A stretch of 21,753 nucleotides of DNA from Dichloromethanomonas sp964477085 (GCA_964477085.1 CAYZDF010000046.1:1-21753); one strand, 5' to 3'. Positions 7,181 through 15,883 are shown, counted from the stretch's first letter. Made by a program: numbers and translations. The notes: generated from the letters alone by a model not told the origin.

Positions 7181-9591
7181 AAAGCTATCTGAATCTTGTC
7201 AATCGATATCTGTCTGTACATCAAAAGAAAACCAGATTAACCCTGATCAGTATCGCTATCTCAGTCACTCTGATCACGGGGATCTTCTCCATGCTTGAGG
7301 CTTTTTTGAAATTTGAAAAATTGCAGGTTATTCATGATTATGGCAATTACCATATACTGATTGTAAACGCTGCGCCTGAGGTCAGAGAGGCGATCAGCAA
7401 CCGCCTGGATGTGAAGAATGCAGGAAGGTGGAAAGACCTCGGATCAGGCAGCATCAATAATCACCCGTGTGCTCTAGGAGCAGTAGAATCGAATATCGCC
7501 CCGAATTTCAACATTAGTGTGATTGAAGGTAATTACCCAGCAGCACCGAATGAGATCATGATGGAAGAATGGGCTTTGGAAAGGCTTGATCCTGAATTGA
7601 GCGTCGGTGACACAGTGGAAATTTCGCTTCCGGAGCAGGCACCTGGAAAATTCCTGATCAGTGGTATATACAATGATTTAGGTAATATGAAAGCCAAGGG
7701 GGTACCTGGTGTCTTAACATCAATGAGGTTGGCAGAGCAGGTTGCTCCTGATCTCAAAGAACTCTATGTCATCGAGTTTAAAGACAGGGTAAATATTAAG
7801 CAGGCTGAAATAGAGATTAAAAATACGTTTCAGATATCGGGTGATCGAATCGGCCACAACGAACGTCTGCTTGCAGTTATCGGGCAGAGCGATCATAAAG
7901 CTGCGGTCGGATTTTACACCATCGGAGGGGTTTTGTTTTTTATCGTACTGGTGGCCGGTGTTGTCATGATCTACAATACGTTAAACATTTCAGTCATGGA
8001 AAGAGTACGTCAGTTCGGACTTCTGAGGTGTATCGGAGCCTCACAATCCCAGATAGCAAAATTGGTCAAAAGAGAAGGATTGTATGTCACACTTGCGGCT
8101 ATCCCCTTAGGGATAGGGGCCGGGTTATTGATGACTTTAGTCTGTTCGGCTATCCTTAAGTTTTTTAACCCCAGCCTATTTGGTCTGATGCCCCTGTTTA
8201 CATTTAGTCTCTCCGGTATTACTGCGGGGATTGTTATCGGATTTTTAACCGTATTTATGGCGTCGATGCTGCCTGCAAGAAAAGCGGCCAGGGTATCTCC
8301 TCTCAATGCCGTTACTGGAAGTAATGAAATTATAATCTCCAAAGTAAGGAAAAAAGGATTTCTTACCAAAATACTACCGGTGGATATGGCCATGGGAGTA
8401 GGGAACGCTGTCGTTAAGAAAAAAACTCTGGTGCTGATGTCCTGCTCTATCGCTTTAAGTATAATAATGTTTTTTGGCTTTCAGGTGTTTGTAGACTTTA
8501 TGCATACATCTATGAAGACCACTAAACCATACACCCCTGATATTACACTCATGTCCAAACAAGGTATCCAACAGGATGTTTCCCAGAGCGTCTCGGCTCT
8601 TCAGGGTGTCAAGAAGGTCTATGGTCGCATGTTTAGTTATGTTGATGCTACCTTTCAGGCCGAACGCCTGACGGATGAGTATATAGATATGGTGGGCGGT
8701 ATTGAGATTCAAGATAATGGTTTGTTTATTCCTCCCGAAAAATCCTGGCTAATCTCCTATGATCAAAACCAACTCAAATGGGCTAAAGCAGATCTGATTA
8801 GCGGAGTGCTAGATGAAAAGAAACTCAATCAAGGTAACGGCATTATTGCCGTCGCCATTAACCTCAGGAAAAATGTTACATCAAGAACCGCAGACCTGCA
8901 ATTAGGCGACAAAGTCTATGTTCAAACACCGACGGGTACAAAAAAACTCACCGTCATGGCAATCTTACGCTCGGCTCCTTTCAGTGATGACAACCTGAAT
9001 ATGGCGACATTCATCACCACTGAACAGCTCTTTACAGAGATAACCGGTGAAAGCGCCTTTAAGGTTATTGATGTCCAACTCAAGAACAAGGCAAATGAAC
9101 AAGCGGTTAAAGAACTCAAGAATATTGCTGGCAACAATCTGGAATTCTTCGACTCCCGCCAGAAAAATGCAGAAATCAATCAGGCCTTTCTGACTATGGC
9201 TGTCTTTATTTACGGCTTTGTTGCAGTCATTGCGCTCATCAGCATTCTCAATATAATCAACACCATGAACACCAGCGTTGCCGCCAAAACCCGTTATCTG
9301 GGAGTCATGCGGGCCATAGGGATGTCCGGAAGTCAATTGAACAAAATGGTTGTGATTGAAGCCATCACTTATACTCTTACCGGTTATATCGTCGGATGTG
9401 TGCTGGGGGTTATCTTGCAAAGAATGTTGATCACCCAGTACCTTTCCACTTTCAAAGTGATTTGGCATTTTCCCTTAGTGGAGATCATTTGGATCCTGAT
9501 ATTGGCCTTAACTATAACGGCTTTTTCTGTGATCAGGCCATTACGGCGCGTAAAAGCCAAAGGTATATCTGACGTGATCAATACGTTGTAA
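7177..9591 (+). CDS. FtsX/MacB-type ABC permease, duplicated, 804 residues
   Basis: This large membrane protein contains two FtsX-type halves. The first has a membrane segment near 20-40, an extracytoplasmic MacB-PCD-like domain to about 245, then three membrane segments (about 250-370) ending in a MLPARKAARVSPLNAV coupling motif. The second half repeats the plan: a membrane segment near 418-440, an outer domain to about 665, and three segments to about 790, ending RPLRRVKAKGISDVINTL. Conserved 'VMERVRQFGLLRCIGAS' and 'VAAKTRYLGVMRAIGMS' stretches mark the two copies. Type VII ABC proteins of this shape use ATP on the inside to drive movements outside the membrane. The substrate is not evident. 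It is the last gene of the sensor/ABC block. Confidence 0.9.
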   Translation: MKSYLNLVNRYLSVHQKKTRLTLISIAISVTLITGIFSMLEAFLKFEKLQVIHDYGNYHILIVNAAPEVREAISNRLDVKNAGRWKDLGSGSINNHPCALGAVESNIAPNFNISVIEGNYPAAPNEIMMEEWALERLDPELSVGDTVEISLPEQAPGKFLISGIYNDLGNMKAKGVPGVLTSMRLAEQVAPDLKELYVIEFKDRVNIKQAEIEIKNTFQISGDRIGHNERLLAVIGQSDHKAAVGFYTIGGVLFFIVLVAGVVMIYNTLNISVMERVRQFGLLRCIGASQSQIAKLVKREGLYVTLAAIPLGIGAGLLMTLVCSAILKFFNPSLFGLMPLFTFSLSGITAGIVIGFLTVFMASMLPARKAARVSPLNAVTGSNEIIISKVRKKGFLTKILPVDMAMGVGNAVVKKKTLVLMSCSIALSIIMFFGFQVFVDFMHTSMKTTKPYTPDITLMSKQGIQQDVSQSVSALQGVKKVYGRMFSYVDATFQAERLTDEYIDMVGGIEIQDNGLFIPPEKSWLISYDQNQLKWAKADLISGVLDEKKLNQGNGIIAVAINLRKNVTSRTADLQLGDKVYVQTPTGTKKLTVMAILRSAPFSDDNLNMATFITTEQLFTEITGESAFKVIDVQLKNKANEQAVKELKNIAGNNLEFFDSRQKNAEINQAFLTMAVFIYGFVAVIALISILNIINTMNTSVAAKTRYLGVMRAIGMSGSQLNKMVVIEAITYTLTGYIVGCVLGVILQRMLITQYLSTFKVIWHFPLVEIIWILILALTITAFSVIRPLRRVKAKGISDVINTL

Positions 9592-9664
9592 GGATATCCT
9601 CAAAGTTTAGACAAAAGAGAATAAGAGGTAAGATCCTATCCGGCAAGTGTTAAAAAAGAGTGCC

Positions 9665-9754
9665 TAAGTTTGATATTCTATTTAAGTTTGATATTCTATT
9701 ATAGTAAGTGCAATAGAGATAAGATGTTAATTCTCAATAAGATGTCAATACTCA
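9665..9754. repeat. 18-bp tandem repeat block
   Basis: TAAGTTTGATATTCTATT occurs twice, head to tail and identical (9665-9682, 9683-9700). After one 18-bp interval (9701-9718) an ATAAGATG-type 18-mer occurs twice more with two mismatches (9719-9736, 9737-9754). The shared 18-bp phase across 90 bp suggests a degenerate five-unit array. The function is unknown. Confidence 0.6.
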
Positions 9755-9817
9755 AGTAGAAGGTATAAAATTCCCCTACAATAGTTAAATTCTTTAAAGT
9801 AAGGATATAGAAAACAA

Positions 9818-9851
9818 AAGTAATAGCGTACCCTCAGGTCCGCTATTACTT
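9818..9851. terminator. Strong hairpin, probable terminator
   Basis: AAGTAATAGCG (9818-9828) pairs perfectly with CGCTATTACTT (9841-9851) around a 12-nt loop that has its own ACC/GGT pair. It lies about 230 bp past the ABC permease stop. The T-run is weak on the plus strand and better on the minus strand (TTTTGTTTT), so it may end transcription from either side or be a processing hairpin. Confidence 0.5.
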
Positions 9852-10182
9852 ATATTCGAAGCACACATCCCTACGCTGCATCTCATTTAGACACCTCTGT
9901 CATCAAACAATCATTAATTCTGGTTATTGGTTACGGTTATTTTTTATCATAGCAATATCTTCGAACCTTTGTTAAGCGTTGTTAGCGAGACTTGTAATAA
10001 TGCCAGTAATAAAGTATAACTATAACAGCGTATATAAAAGATGAATTAGCAATTTCTGAATAGTTTATTACGGCCTGACCAGGAAGGTATCTTTAAAGGT
10101 TTTCTAAAAAAAGTCTACAAGATACATAAAAGAAATTAAGATCATATACCAGAATAAAATATAAGAAAAGAGATAATGCAAA

Positions 10183-10950
10183 ATGGAACTAGAAATTATT
10201 GTACTCGTGTGTTTCTTCGTTTTCTTGGCGGGCTTTATTGATTCTATCGCAGGAGGAGGAGGACTCATCTCTTTGCCGGCTTACATCGCCTCTGGGCTGC
10301 CGGTGCATATGGCCTTGGGGTGCAATAAGTTCTCTTCTGCCTTTGGCACGATTGTATCGTCCATCCGGTTCTGGAAAAATAAAAAAGTCCATATCAAAAC
10401 CGTGGTTGTTTCGATCGCCTGTGCTTTGGTCGGGTCTGCAGCAGGGGCCAGGACAGTCCTCTATGTGGATGACTTTATTTTCAGGATCATTTTAATCATT
10501 ATTATACCGATCGTAGCTGCTTTTGTTTTTTTGAAGAAAGATTTCGGCTTAGAAAATAAAGTTGACACCTTACACCAAGGGAAAGTGCTGATTATCTCAG
10601 GTCTTATTGGCTTGGGGATTGGTTTCTATGATGGTTTTCTGGGACCGGGAACGGGTACATTCCTTATTTTCAGCTACTCTTTATTACTGCATTTTGACTT
10701 GGTGACAGCTTCGGGAAATGCCAAGCTGGTTAATCTCTCGTCCAATATCGGAGCCCTTATTATGTTTATGATCCATGGACAAGTCTATTTTGAGTTGGCC
10801 GTCCCCGCCGCATTTTTTGGTGTAGCGGGAAACTTCATTGGTTCGGGTCTAGCCCTAAAGCGCGGAAGTAAAATAATTAAACCGGTATTCTTAATCGCCT
10901 TGGGATTACTTGTTCTAAATTTGATATTCAGTGTCATGGAAAATGTTTAG
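10183..10950 (+). CDS. TSUP (TauE/SafE, DUF81) family membrane anion transporter
   Basis: This 255-residue integral membrane protein has about eight hydrophobic segments and two similar halves. The N-terminal half carries the family hallmark 'GFIDSIAGGGGLISLPAYIASGLP' plus the ALGCNKFSSAFGT stretch. The second half has the matching GFYDGFLGPGTGTFLIF and 'SGNAKLVNLSSNIGAL'. TSUP proteins move sulfur-containing or organic anions such as sulfite, sulfoacetate, thiosulfate or taurine-derived products. Direction and substrate cannot be read here. The start has only a weak AAGAGAT site. The gene appears to stand alone; a membrane rhodanese is encoded 7.6 kb away, which is not enough to infer a shared pathway. 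Confidence 0.88.
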   Translation: MELEIIVLVCFFVFLAGFIDSIAGGGGLISLPAYIASGLPVHMALGCNKFSSAFGTIVSSIRFWKNKKVHIKTVVVSIACALVGSAAGARTVLYVDDFIFRIILIIIIPIVAAFVFLKKDFGLENKVDTLHQGKVLIISGLIGLGIGFYDGFLGPGTGTFLIFSYSLLLHFDLVTASGNAKLVNLSSNIGALIMFMIHGQVYFELAVPAAFFGVAGNFIGSGLALKRGSKIIKPVFLIALGLLVLNLIFSVMENV

Positions 10951-11053
10951 TATATAAAAATTCTTCAGCTGTATAAATGTTAAGAAAAATGTAATCGGTA
11001 AAAACTATCATCGGTTATTTCCTTTGTCGCTCAAATAATTTGTAATTGAATGG

Positions 11054-12292
11054 ATGGTTCATATGGTTGACGTTAGAAATTGGAGAAAGAATACCATACT
11101 ATTCTTAACAAGTCAGACGTTATCACTCTTTGGAACTTCTCTGGTTCAATATGCGATATTATGGTATATCACGTTGAACACCCAGTCTGGGGTCATGATG
11201 ACGATCTCCGTTATTTGCGGGTTTTTACCGACGTTTTTCCTTTCTCCATTTGCCGGTGTCTGGGCTGACCGCTATAATCGAAAGCTCCTCATTATCTTAT
11301 CGGACACAATGATTGCCTTTTCTACCTTAATCATGACTATTGTGTTTTTTATGGGACATGGCGAACTATGGCTTCTTTTTGTTATGTCTACGATCCGATC
11401 TTTAGGAATGGGAATCCAGACCCCGGCTGTAGGTGCTTTGCTTCCCCAAATCGTACCACAGGATAAGCTAACTCAAGTTAATGGGATCAATGGCAGTATT
11501 CAGTCGATGATGATGTTGATCTCACCGGTGGTCAGTGGGGCATTACTGACCTTTGCCAGTATTGAGGCCATTTTTCTTATTGATGTCCTGACCGCAGCAA
11601 TTGCGGTGGTGGTTCTGCTCCTGTTTTTGCAGGTGCCTGTCCATGCCAAGGCCCTGGAGCGACAAGGCGTTAACTACTTTGGTGATATGCAAGAAGGAAT
11701 TTGTTACATTCGCAATCATGAATATGTGAGGAAGTTTTTAACCTATTGTGCATTCTTTTTATTCTTCGCAGCACCGGCCGCTTTTTTGACACCTCTTCAG
11801 GTTACACGTACTTTTGGAAATGATGTCTGGCGATTGACAGTGGTCGAAATTGCTTTTTCATTGGGGATGCTGGCAGGGGGGATACTCATGACTTCCTGGG
11901 GTGGTTTTAAGAACAGGGTTCATACCATGACGCTTGCTGCATTGTTATTTGGAATAAGTACTATTGCCCTTGGTATAGTACCCTTTTTTTGGATCTATTT
12001 ACTGTTTATGAGTATCGCCGGTGTTGCTATTCCATTGTTCAATATTCCATCAACTGTTCTTCTACAGGAAAAAGTTGAAGAAAACTTCCTGGGGAGGGTC
12101 TTTGGTGTTCTGGCAATGATCTCGAGTTCTATGATGCCACTGGGTATGCTGGTATTCGGACCGGTTGCAGATATCATAACGATTGAATGGCTTTTAATCG
12201 GAACCGGAGTTCTGCTTTTCTTACAGGGATTTTCCCTGATCGGAAACAGGGCGCTTCTTCAGGCCGGAAAGCCTATTGCAGATCTTGAATAA
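11054..12292 (+). CDS. MFS efflux transporter (MFS_3, MefA/EntS-like)
   Basis: This is a 412-residue transporter with about twelve membrane segments. The motif-A-like loop between segments 2 and 3 reads 'GVWADRYNRKLLIILSD', and 'RSLGMGIQTPAVGALLPQIVPQDKL' is characteristic of the MFS_3 branch that includes macrolide and siderophore exporters. Proton-driven export of a small molecule is the expected activity; the ligand is unknown. The ATG at 11054 lacks a clear ribosome site, while a second in-frame ATG at 11063 has GGATGG upstream and may be the real start, removing three residues. A broken degV gene follows. Confidence 0.87.
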   Translation: MVHMVDVRNWRKNTILFLTSQTLSLFGTSLVQYAILWYITLNTQSGVMMTISVICGFLPTFFLSPFAGVWADRYNRKLLIILSDTMIAFSTLIMTIVFFMGHGELWLLFVMSTIRSLGMGIQTPAVGALLPQIVPQDKLTQVNGINGSIQSMMMLISPVVSGALLTFASIEAIFLIDVLTAAIAVVVLLLFLQVPVHAKALERQGVNYFGDMQEGICYIRNHEYVRKFLTYCAFFLFFAAPAAFLTPLQVTRTFGNDVWRLTVVEIAFSLGMLAGGILMTSWGGFKNRVHTMTLAALLFGISTIALGIVPFFWIYLLFMSIAGVAIPLFNIPSTVLLQEKVEENFLGRVFGVLAMISSSMMPLGMLVFGPVADIITIEWLLIGTGVLLFLQGFSLIGNRALLQAGKPIADLE

Positions 12293-12390
12293 TGATTAAA
12301 ACCATAGATTTTCCTCACTTTAACCGATATAATGTTGAACTAGCTGACATAACAGATATTAATCAAAGGTATCAACTTGCGGAGGAGACA

Positions 12391-12834
12391 ATGAGTATAA
12401 GAATCGTAACAGATAATGGTTTAGATCTGTTGAAAAAAACTGCTGTAATTAACCAAATTGAGATCGTCCCTTTAAAAGTTCAGTTTGGAGAAGAGGTTTT
12501 TGTTGATGGCGTGGAAATCAACCATGATTTCTTTTATAAGAAGATGGCTGAGTCTGAACATATCCCCAAAACCGGATTGCCATCTCCGCAAGACTTTGTC
12601 AATGCTTTTCAGAAAATCGGCGTGGATCATGAGATCATTTGTATCACCATTTCGGCTGTAACGAGCGGTACAAATCAAAGTGCCCATCTGGCTAAAGAAA
12701 TGCTTCCTGATTACACTATCGATATTATTGACTCCATGAATATCAGCATGTCTACAAGAATGTTAGCATTAGAAGCCAGCAAAATGGCCAGTGAAGGTAA
12801 GGGTAGGCTAGAGATAATTGACACCATAACCTAG
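12391..12834 (+). pseudogene. DegV-family lipid-binding protein, C-terminal half missing
   Basis: The frame is open from 12292, but the ATG at 12391 has a GGAGGAG site and begins with the DegV pattern MSIRIVTDNGLDL. The fragment shows the normal N-terminal order: PLKVQFGEEVFVDG, then KTGLPSPQDF (fatty-acid headgroup loop), then 'ISAVTSGTNQSA', then VIDSMNISM-like IDIIDSMNISM. It ends at TAG after 147 residues, whereas DegV proteins are about 280. No DegV-like sequence follows; a strong terminator starts 20 bp later. DegV proteins bind fatty acids and present them to FakA for phosphorylation, and losing the C-terminal lobe should abolish this. A real short variant is unlikely because the cut falls inside the fold. 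Confidence 0.75.
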
Positions 12835-12854
12835 GAGTGTTACTAGAATGAAGC

Positions 12855-12892
12855 AACGAGCAAAAAGATTATATCTTAATGCTCGTTCTTTT
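12855..12892 (+). terminator. Intrinsic terminator after the degV fragment
   Basis: A long two-part stem, AACGAGCA (12855-12862) with TGCTCGTT (12880-12887) and an inner AAGAT/ATCTT (12865-12869, 12873-12877), is followed by CTTTTTG. It is a clear rho-independent terminator. Confidence 0.85.
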
Positions 12893-12978
12893 TGATCAGT
12901 CCTAATTCTCATACAATTGAATTGCAATTGCATTAACCAATGTTTCGGCAAATACCCAATGGCCGCTGGCTTAATTAA

Positions 12979-13412
12979 AAGGTTAGGGCTTTGGATAGAG
13001 GGGCTGATGATTACCTAACGAAACCGATTGGGATGGCAGAACTTCTAGCCAGGTTAAGAGTTGCTTTACGTCACTATGAACGAATAACTCATCAAGGCGG
13101 TAACGGTCTCATCTATTCCGTGTTGGGGACCTGGAGATAGACTTTATGAGAAGAACGGTTACTCTTGGGCACGAAGAAGTACACCTAACTCCTATCGAAT
13201 ATCGAATACTGGCACTGATGACCAAACATGCTGGGAAAGTCCTAACCCATAATTATATAGTTAAAGAAATCTGGGGACCAACAACAGGTTATGAAACACA
13301 ATCACTTCGTGTGTTTATGGCTAATATCAGAAGGAAAATTGAAAAAGATCCGACACTACCTCGATATATCTTAACCGAGGTAGGAGTGGGTTATCGATTG
13401 GTCGATGAGTAG
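12979..13412 (+). pseudogene. kdpE-like response regulator, 5' deleted and frameshifted
   Basis: From about 12979 the plus strand encodes the end of a receiver domain, ALDRGADDYLTKPIGMAELL and onward, including the Lys of the phosphorylation switch. This frame hits TAG at 13138-13140. The next frame carries on with GDLEIDFMRRTVTLG and a full winged-helix domain (VHLTPIEYRILALMTKHAGK through LTEVGVGYRLVDE), so a frameshift lies near 13118-13127. About the first 85 residues, with the phospho-acceptor Asp, are absent. Wording and order match KdpE regulators of potassium uptake. It directly precedes a damaged potassium-channel gene, consistent with a former K+ uptake locus. The downstream 88-codon frame starts at an ATG (13146) without a good ribosome site, so expression of a bare DNA-binding domain is doubtful. 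Confidence 0.8.
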
Positions 13413-13462
13413 AATCCTTTTCGCTAAATCAAAAAATTAAACATAAAATTGGATGGAATAAA

Positions 13463-14780
13463 ATGAATGATATATTTAAATTGAATCCAGATTCGCACTT
13501 GCCAAATGATAAGAGGAAACTATCTCCTCCCCAGATACTGGCCATGGGTTTTATCGCTGTTATTTTCTCTGGAGCAGTACTCCTTAGCCTATCCATTTCA
13601 ACTTCAGACGGTATGTGTTACCGGGTTAGTCGTGGTGGATACAGGGTCAGTATTTTCGGTTTTTGGACAAATGGTAATTCTTGTTTTGATCCAAATCGGA
13701 GGACTTGGTTTTATGACCTTTGCAACTTTTTTCGCTATTCTATTAGGTAAGAAGATTAACCTTAAGGAAAGAATGATCCTGCAAGAGGCCTATAATCAGT
13801 CTACCTTGGAAGGCATAGTCCGGCTGGCAAAGTATATCTTCTTGGCAGCCTTTCTCATCGAAGGTATCGCGGTTCTGATCCTTACCGTTAGATGGTCTTT
13901 CTATTTTGATTTTTGGAAAGCTTTTTACTTTGCTTTATTTCATACAGTATCTGCCTTTAATAATGCAGGCTTTGATCTTTTTGGCAATAGCCTTATGCGG
14001 TTTCAGAGTGACTCCATTATCAACTCTACCGTTATGATCTTGATCGTACTGGGAGGGATTGGATTTTCAGTACTATCTGATGTTTATTCCAACAGGGGAA
14101 GGAGAATTAGCCTTCATTCATGGATTGTCCTGAGAACGACTGGTATCCTCATTGTGACAGGAGCATTATTATTCTTTTTACTGGAATGGAATAATCCAGG
14201 CTCAATCGGAGGTCTTGGAGCCAAGGGTAAGATTCTCTCTTCCCTATTTCAATCCATAACACCTCGGACCGCTGGATTTAATACGGTTGATATCTCTTCT
14301 TTGAAAGATACAACGAAACTGTTACTGATGATTCTTATGTTCATTGGTGCTTCTCCTGGTTCAGCCGGAGGCGGGATAAAAACAACGACATTCGTTGCTG
14401 TTTGGCTTTCCACCTTCAGTATGCTTAGAAACAAGTGTCAGATTACGGTTCATGAAAGATCAATTCCGAGAGAGATTACACAGAAAGCTGTTGCTATCTC
14501 AACCTTAGCAATCATGTGGATTGTCCTGATTACCGGGTTATTAACCATAACTGAGGACGCAGAATTTATGATATTACTTTTTGAGACAATATCAGCCTTC
14601 GGCACAGTTGGATTGTCTTTGGGAGTAACTGCCAGCTTAACATCCATTGGGAAGATTTTAATCATTACTACGATGTTCATCGGTAGGGTGGGATTGCTCA
14701 CGATCGCTTATGCCATAGGTAAGGGAAGTAATCATAGTCATCAAGCCAAGTATCCCGAATCAAAAATAATGGTCGGTTAG
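13463..14780 (+). pseudogene. ktrB: KtrB/TrkH-type K+ transporter with frameshifting internal deletion
   Basis: The gene starts properly at 13463: MNDIFKLNPDSHLP, then a KtrB first membrane helix, 'LSPPQILAMGFIAVIFSGAV'. That frame becomes nonsense near 13610. Another frame continues from TVCVTGLVVVDTG through the rest of the channel (IQIGGLGFMTFATFFAILLG, FHTVSAFNNAGFDLFG, SPGSAGGGIKTTTF, ending PESKIMVG). Compared with family members, roughly 15-17 residues (about 50 bp) are missing at the junction, just where the first pore helix should be. The later three pore-loop repeats and the C-terminus are intact. The intact protein would be the membrane subunit of a Na+- or H+-dependent potassium uptake system; no ktrA lies nearby. 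A start at 13506 gives a long frame, but its N-terminus is not channel-like. Confidence 0.85.
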
Positions 14781-14805
14781 GAGTAAGGAAATGAAGAAAG
14801 AAAGA

Positions 14806-14848
14806 AAAGAGAAAGCCGCGTATTACTACACAGCTTTCTCTTTTTATT
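14806..14848 (+). terminator. Intrinsic terminator after ktrB (hairpin copy 1)
   Basis: AAAGAGAAAGC (14806-14816) pairs with GCTTTCTCTTT (14833-14843), followed by a T-run. The 38 bp at 14811-14848 match 15939-15976 with only two differences, so this hairpin is one of two copies. Confidence 0.8.
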
Positions 14849-14912
14849 TGGTTCTATATAGAAATGGTATATCCTTCTTGTTTGCTTTCGTACTATTAAA
14901 ATACTTGCTACA

Positions 14913-14945
14913 AAAAATAACGACCCCTGTCCCCAGAAGGTCGTT
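14913..14945 (-). terminator. Intrinsic terminator of the secreted-protein gene
   Basis: On the minus strand AACGACC pairs with GGTCGTT (plus coordinates 14939-14945 and 14919-14925), followed by ATTTTTTG. It lies about 20 bp after the stop of the gene at 14964-15740. Confidence 0.75.
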
Positions 14946-14963
14946 TACCAGTTAAATAGCGGT

Positions 14964-15740
14964 TTATTTAAATAGTTTATAGTTGGCAACACTTACATCA
15001 TCGGAGAAACTGATTGTTTGAAACGCAGCACTATATAATACATTTTCATTATCACAGATCTCAGTTTTCAAAACTACTCCAGTATCTTTATCTACCCAGA
15101 ATCTATGGCAATTCCCTAGTTTTGCATTGCTTAAGTCGACATTTAAAACTGTTACATCTCGACCTAAAAAGTTTTCGTCTCCAACAATGGTTAATTTGCC
15201 ACTACGGAATACCCCTTCAAACATTTCAGGATGAATTAATTCATTTACTCCTCCTATAGGGTAAAACGTACCATTGTAATCAGGAACAATTTCATCATCT
15301 TGGATATTTGTCGGTTTTGGCCTTTTTTTGATAGGTTCTGAAGAACTAATATTGCTTGTTACCGAATCTTTCGTTTGAACAACACTGCCATCATTGACAG
15401 CTATCTGAACGATATCCGGTTGATTGATATTGGGCGTATATTCAATTTTAAACTTATCAGGTTGAGAAATCCATAACTTAACTTCCGACTGAGTGTCATC
15501 GATGTTTTTCACAAGAATAGTACCACTTAAACTTTTATAATTAGCATTTGCTTTAAAGATTTTATTTTTCATTATTGGAATTTCTTTGAGCTCGTTACGT
15601 GTTGAAGTAAACTCAGGTGATTTAGAATTTACGGCTTGGAGGGTTGATGGAGCAAAAAAGCCTGTATTGTAAGTAATAAGCGCCGATAGGCCACAAACCG
15701 ATATGATGATTAAGATTGGAAATATTTTTTTCTTTTTCAT
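14964..15740 (-). CDS. Secreted or membrane-anchored protein, LolA/RseB-like
   Basis: This 258-residue protein has a basic N-terminus (MKKKK) and one hydrophobic segment (about 6-29), so it is exported or anchored with its body outside. The body looks beta-rich. 'YKSLSGTILVKNIDD' and later 'FLGRDVTVLNVDL', then FWVDKDTGVVLKTEICD, follow the strand pattern of the LolA/RseB (MucB) N-terminal fold, in which a half-barrel binds lipid. A Lys/Pro-rich stretch (KKRPKPTN) sits near the middle. No enzyme motif is visible. The start has a GAGGG site, and a terminator follows the stop. It lies alone on the minus strand between two copies of a terminator hairpin. The fold assignment is by eye and moderate; the function is unknown. 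A sigma-factor or envelope-sensing role is only a possibility. Confidence 0.65.
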   Translation of the reverse strand: MKKKKIFPILIIISVCGLSALITYNTGFFAPSTLQAVNSKSPEFTSTRNELKEIPIMKNKIFKANANYKSLSGTILVKNIDDTQSEVKLWISQPDKFKIEYTPNINQPDIVQIAVNDGSVVQTKDSVTSNISSSEPIKKRPKPTNIQDDEIVPDYNGTFYPIGGVNELIHPEMFEGVFRSGKLTIVGDENFLGRDVTVLNVDLSNAKLGNCHRFWVDKDTGVVLKTEICDNENVLYSAAFQTISFSDDVSVANYKLFK

Positions 15741-15754
15741 TTATGTCCCTCTCT

Positions 15755-15883
15755 CTAATTTACATATTTAGCTTCATCAAAACCCACAATCCCACTGGAC
15801 AATCCGATGGTGGATACAAAGATATTGTTTGCGTCAGTGGTTGTAGAGGTTACATAATAGTGACTTCTTAAATAAAAGCCCTG
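15755..15883 (-). pseudogene. C-terminal fragment of an unidentified protein
   Basis: A stop-to-stop minus-strand frame encodes about 42 residues with protein-like composition (YLRSHYYVTSTTTDANN, then IFVSTIGLSSGIVGFDEAKY) and ends at TAG 15 bp before the secreted-protein gene. There is no ATG or ribosome site, so it looks like the tail of a larger gene whose front is lost. I do not recognise the family. Confidence 0.3.

Larger units (their letters stand above)
9592..10182. other. Gap with tandem repeat and hairpin
   Basis: About 590 AT-rich bp lie between the ABC permease and the TSUP gene. It holds an 18-bp tandem repeat block (9665-9754) and a strong 11-bp hairpin (9818-9851). The rest (9852-10182) has no frame with a credible ribosome site on either strand. 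A short frame ending near 10140 reads LRPDQEGIFKGFL but has no start and matches nothing I know. The promoter of the TSUP gene should lie in its last 100 bp; no clear consensus stands out. Confidence 0.4.

Noticed and set aside
8010..8393. 127-codon minus-strand frame inside the ABC permease gene
   Set aside because: It is a shadow of the conserved permease with no family resemblance.
8965..9468. 167-codon minus-strand frame inside the ABC permease gene
   Set aside because: It is antisense to a well-supported gene, with no ribosome site and low-complexity composition, so it is a shadow frame.
12292..12390. N-terminal extension of the degV fragment from 12292
   Set aside because: The 33 extra residues are not DegV-like, and a strong ribosome site precedes the ATG at 12391.
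13146..13412. 88-codon frame as a complete stand-alone DNA-binding protein
   Set aside because: The ATG lies inside the KdpE linker, lacks a ribosome site, and the preceding sequence continues the KdpE family in another frame. A pseudogene is the better explanation.
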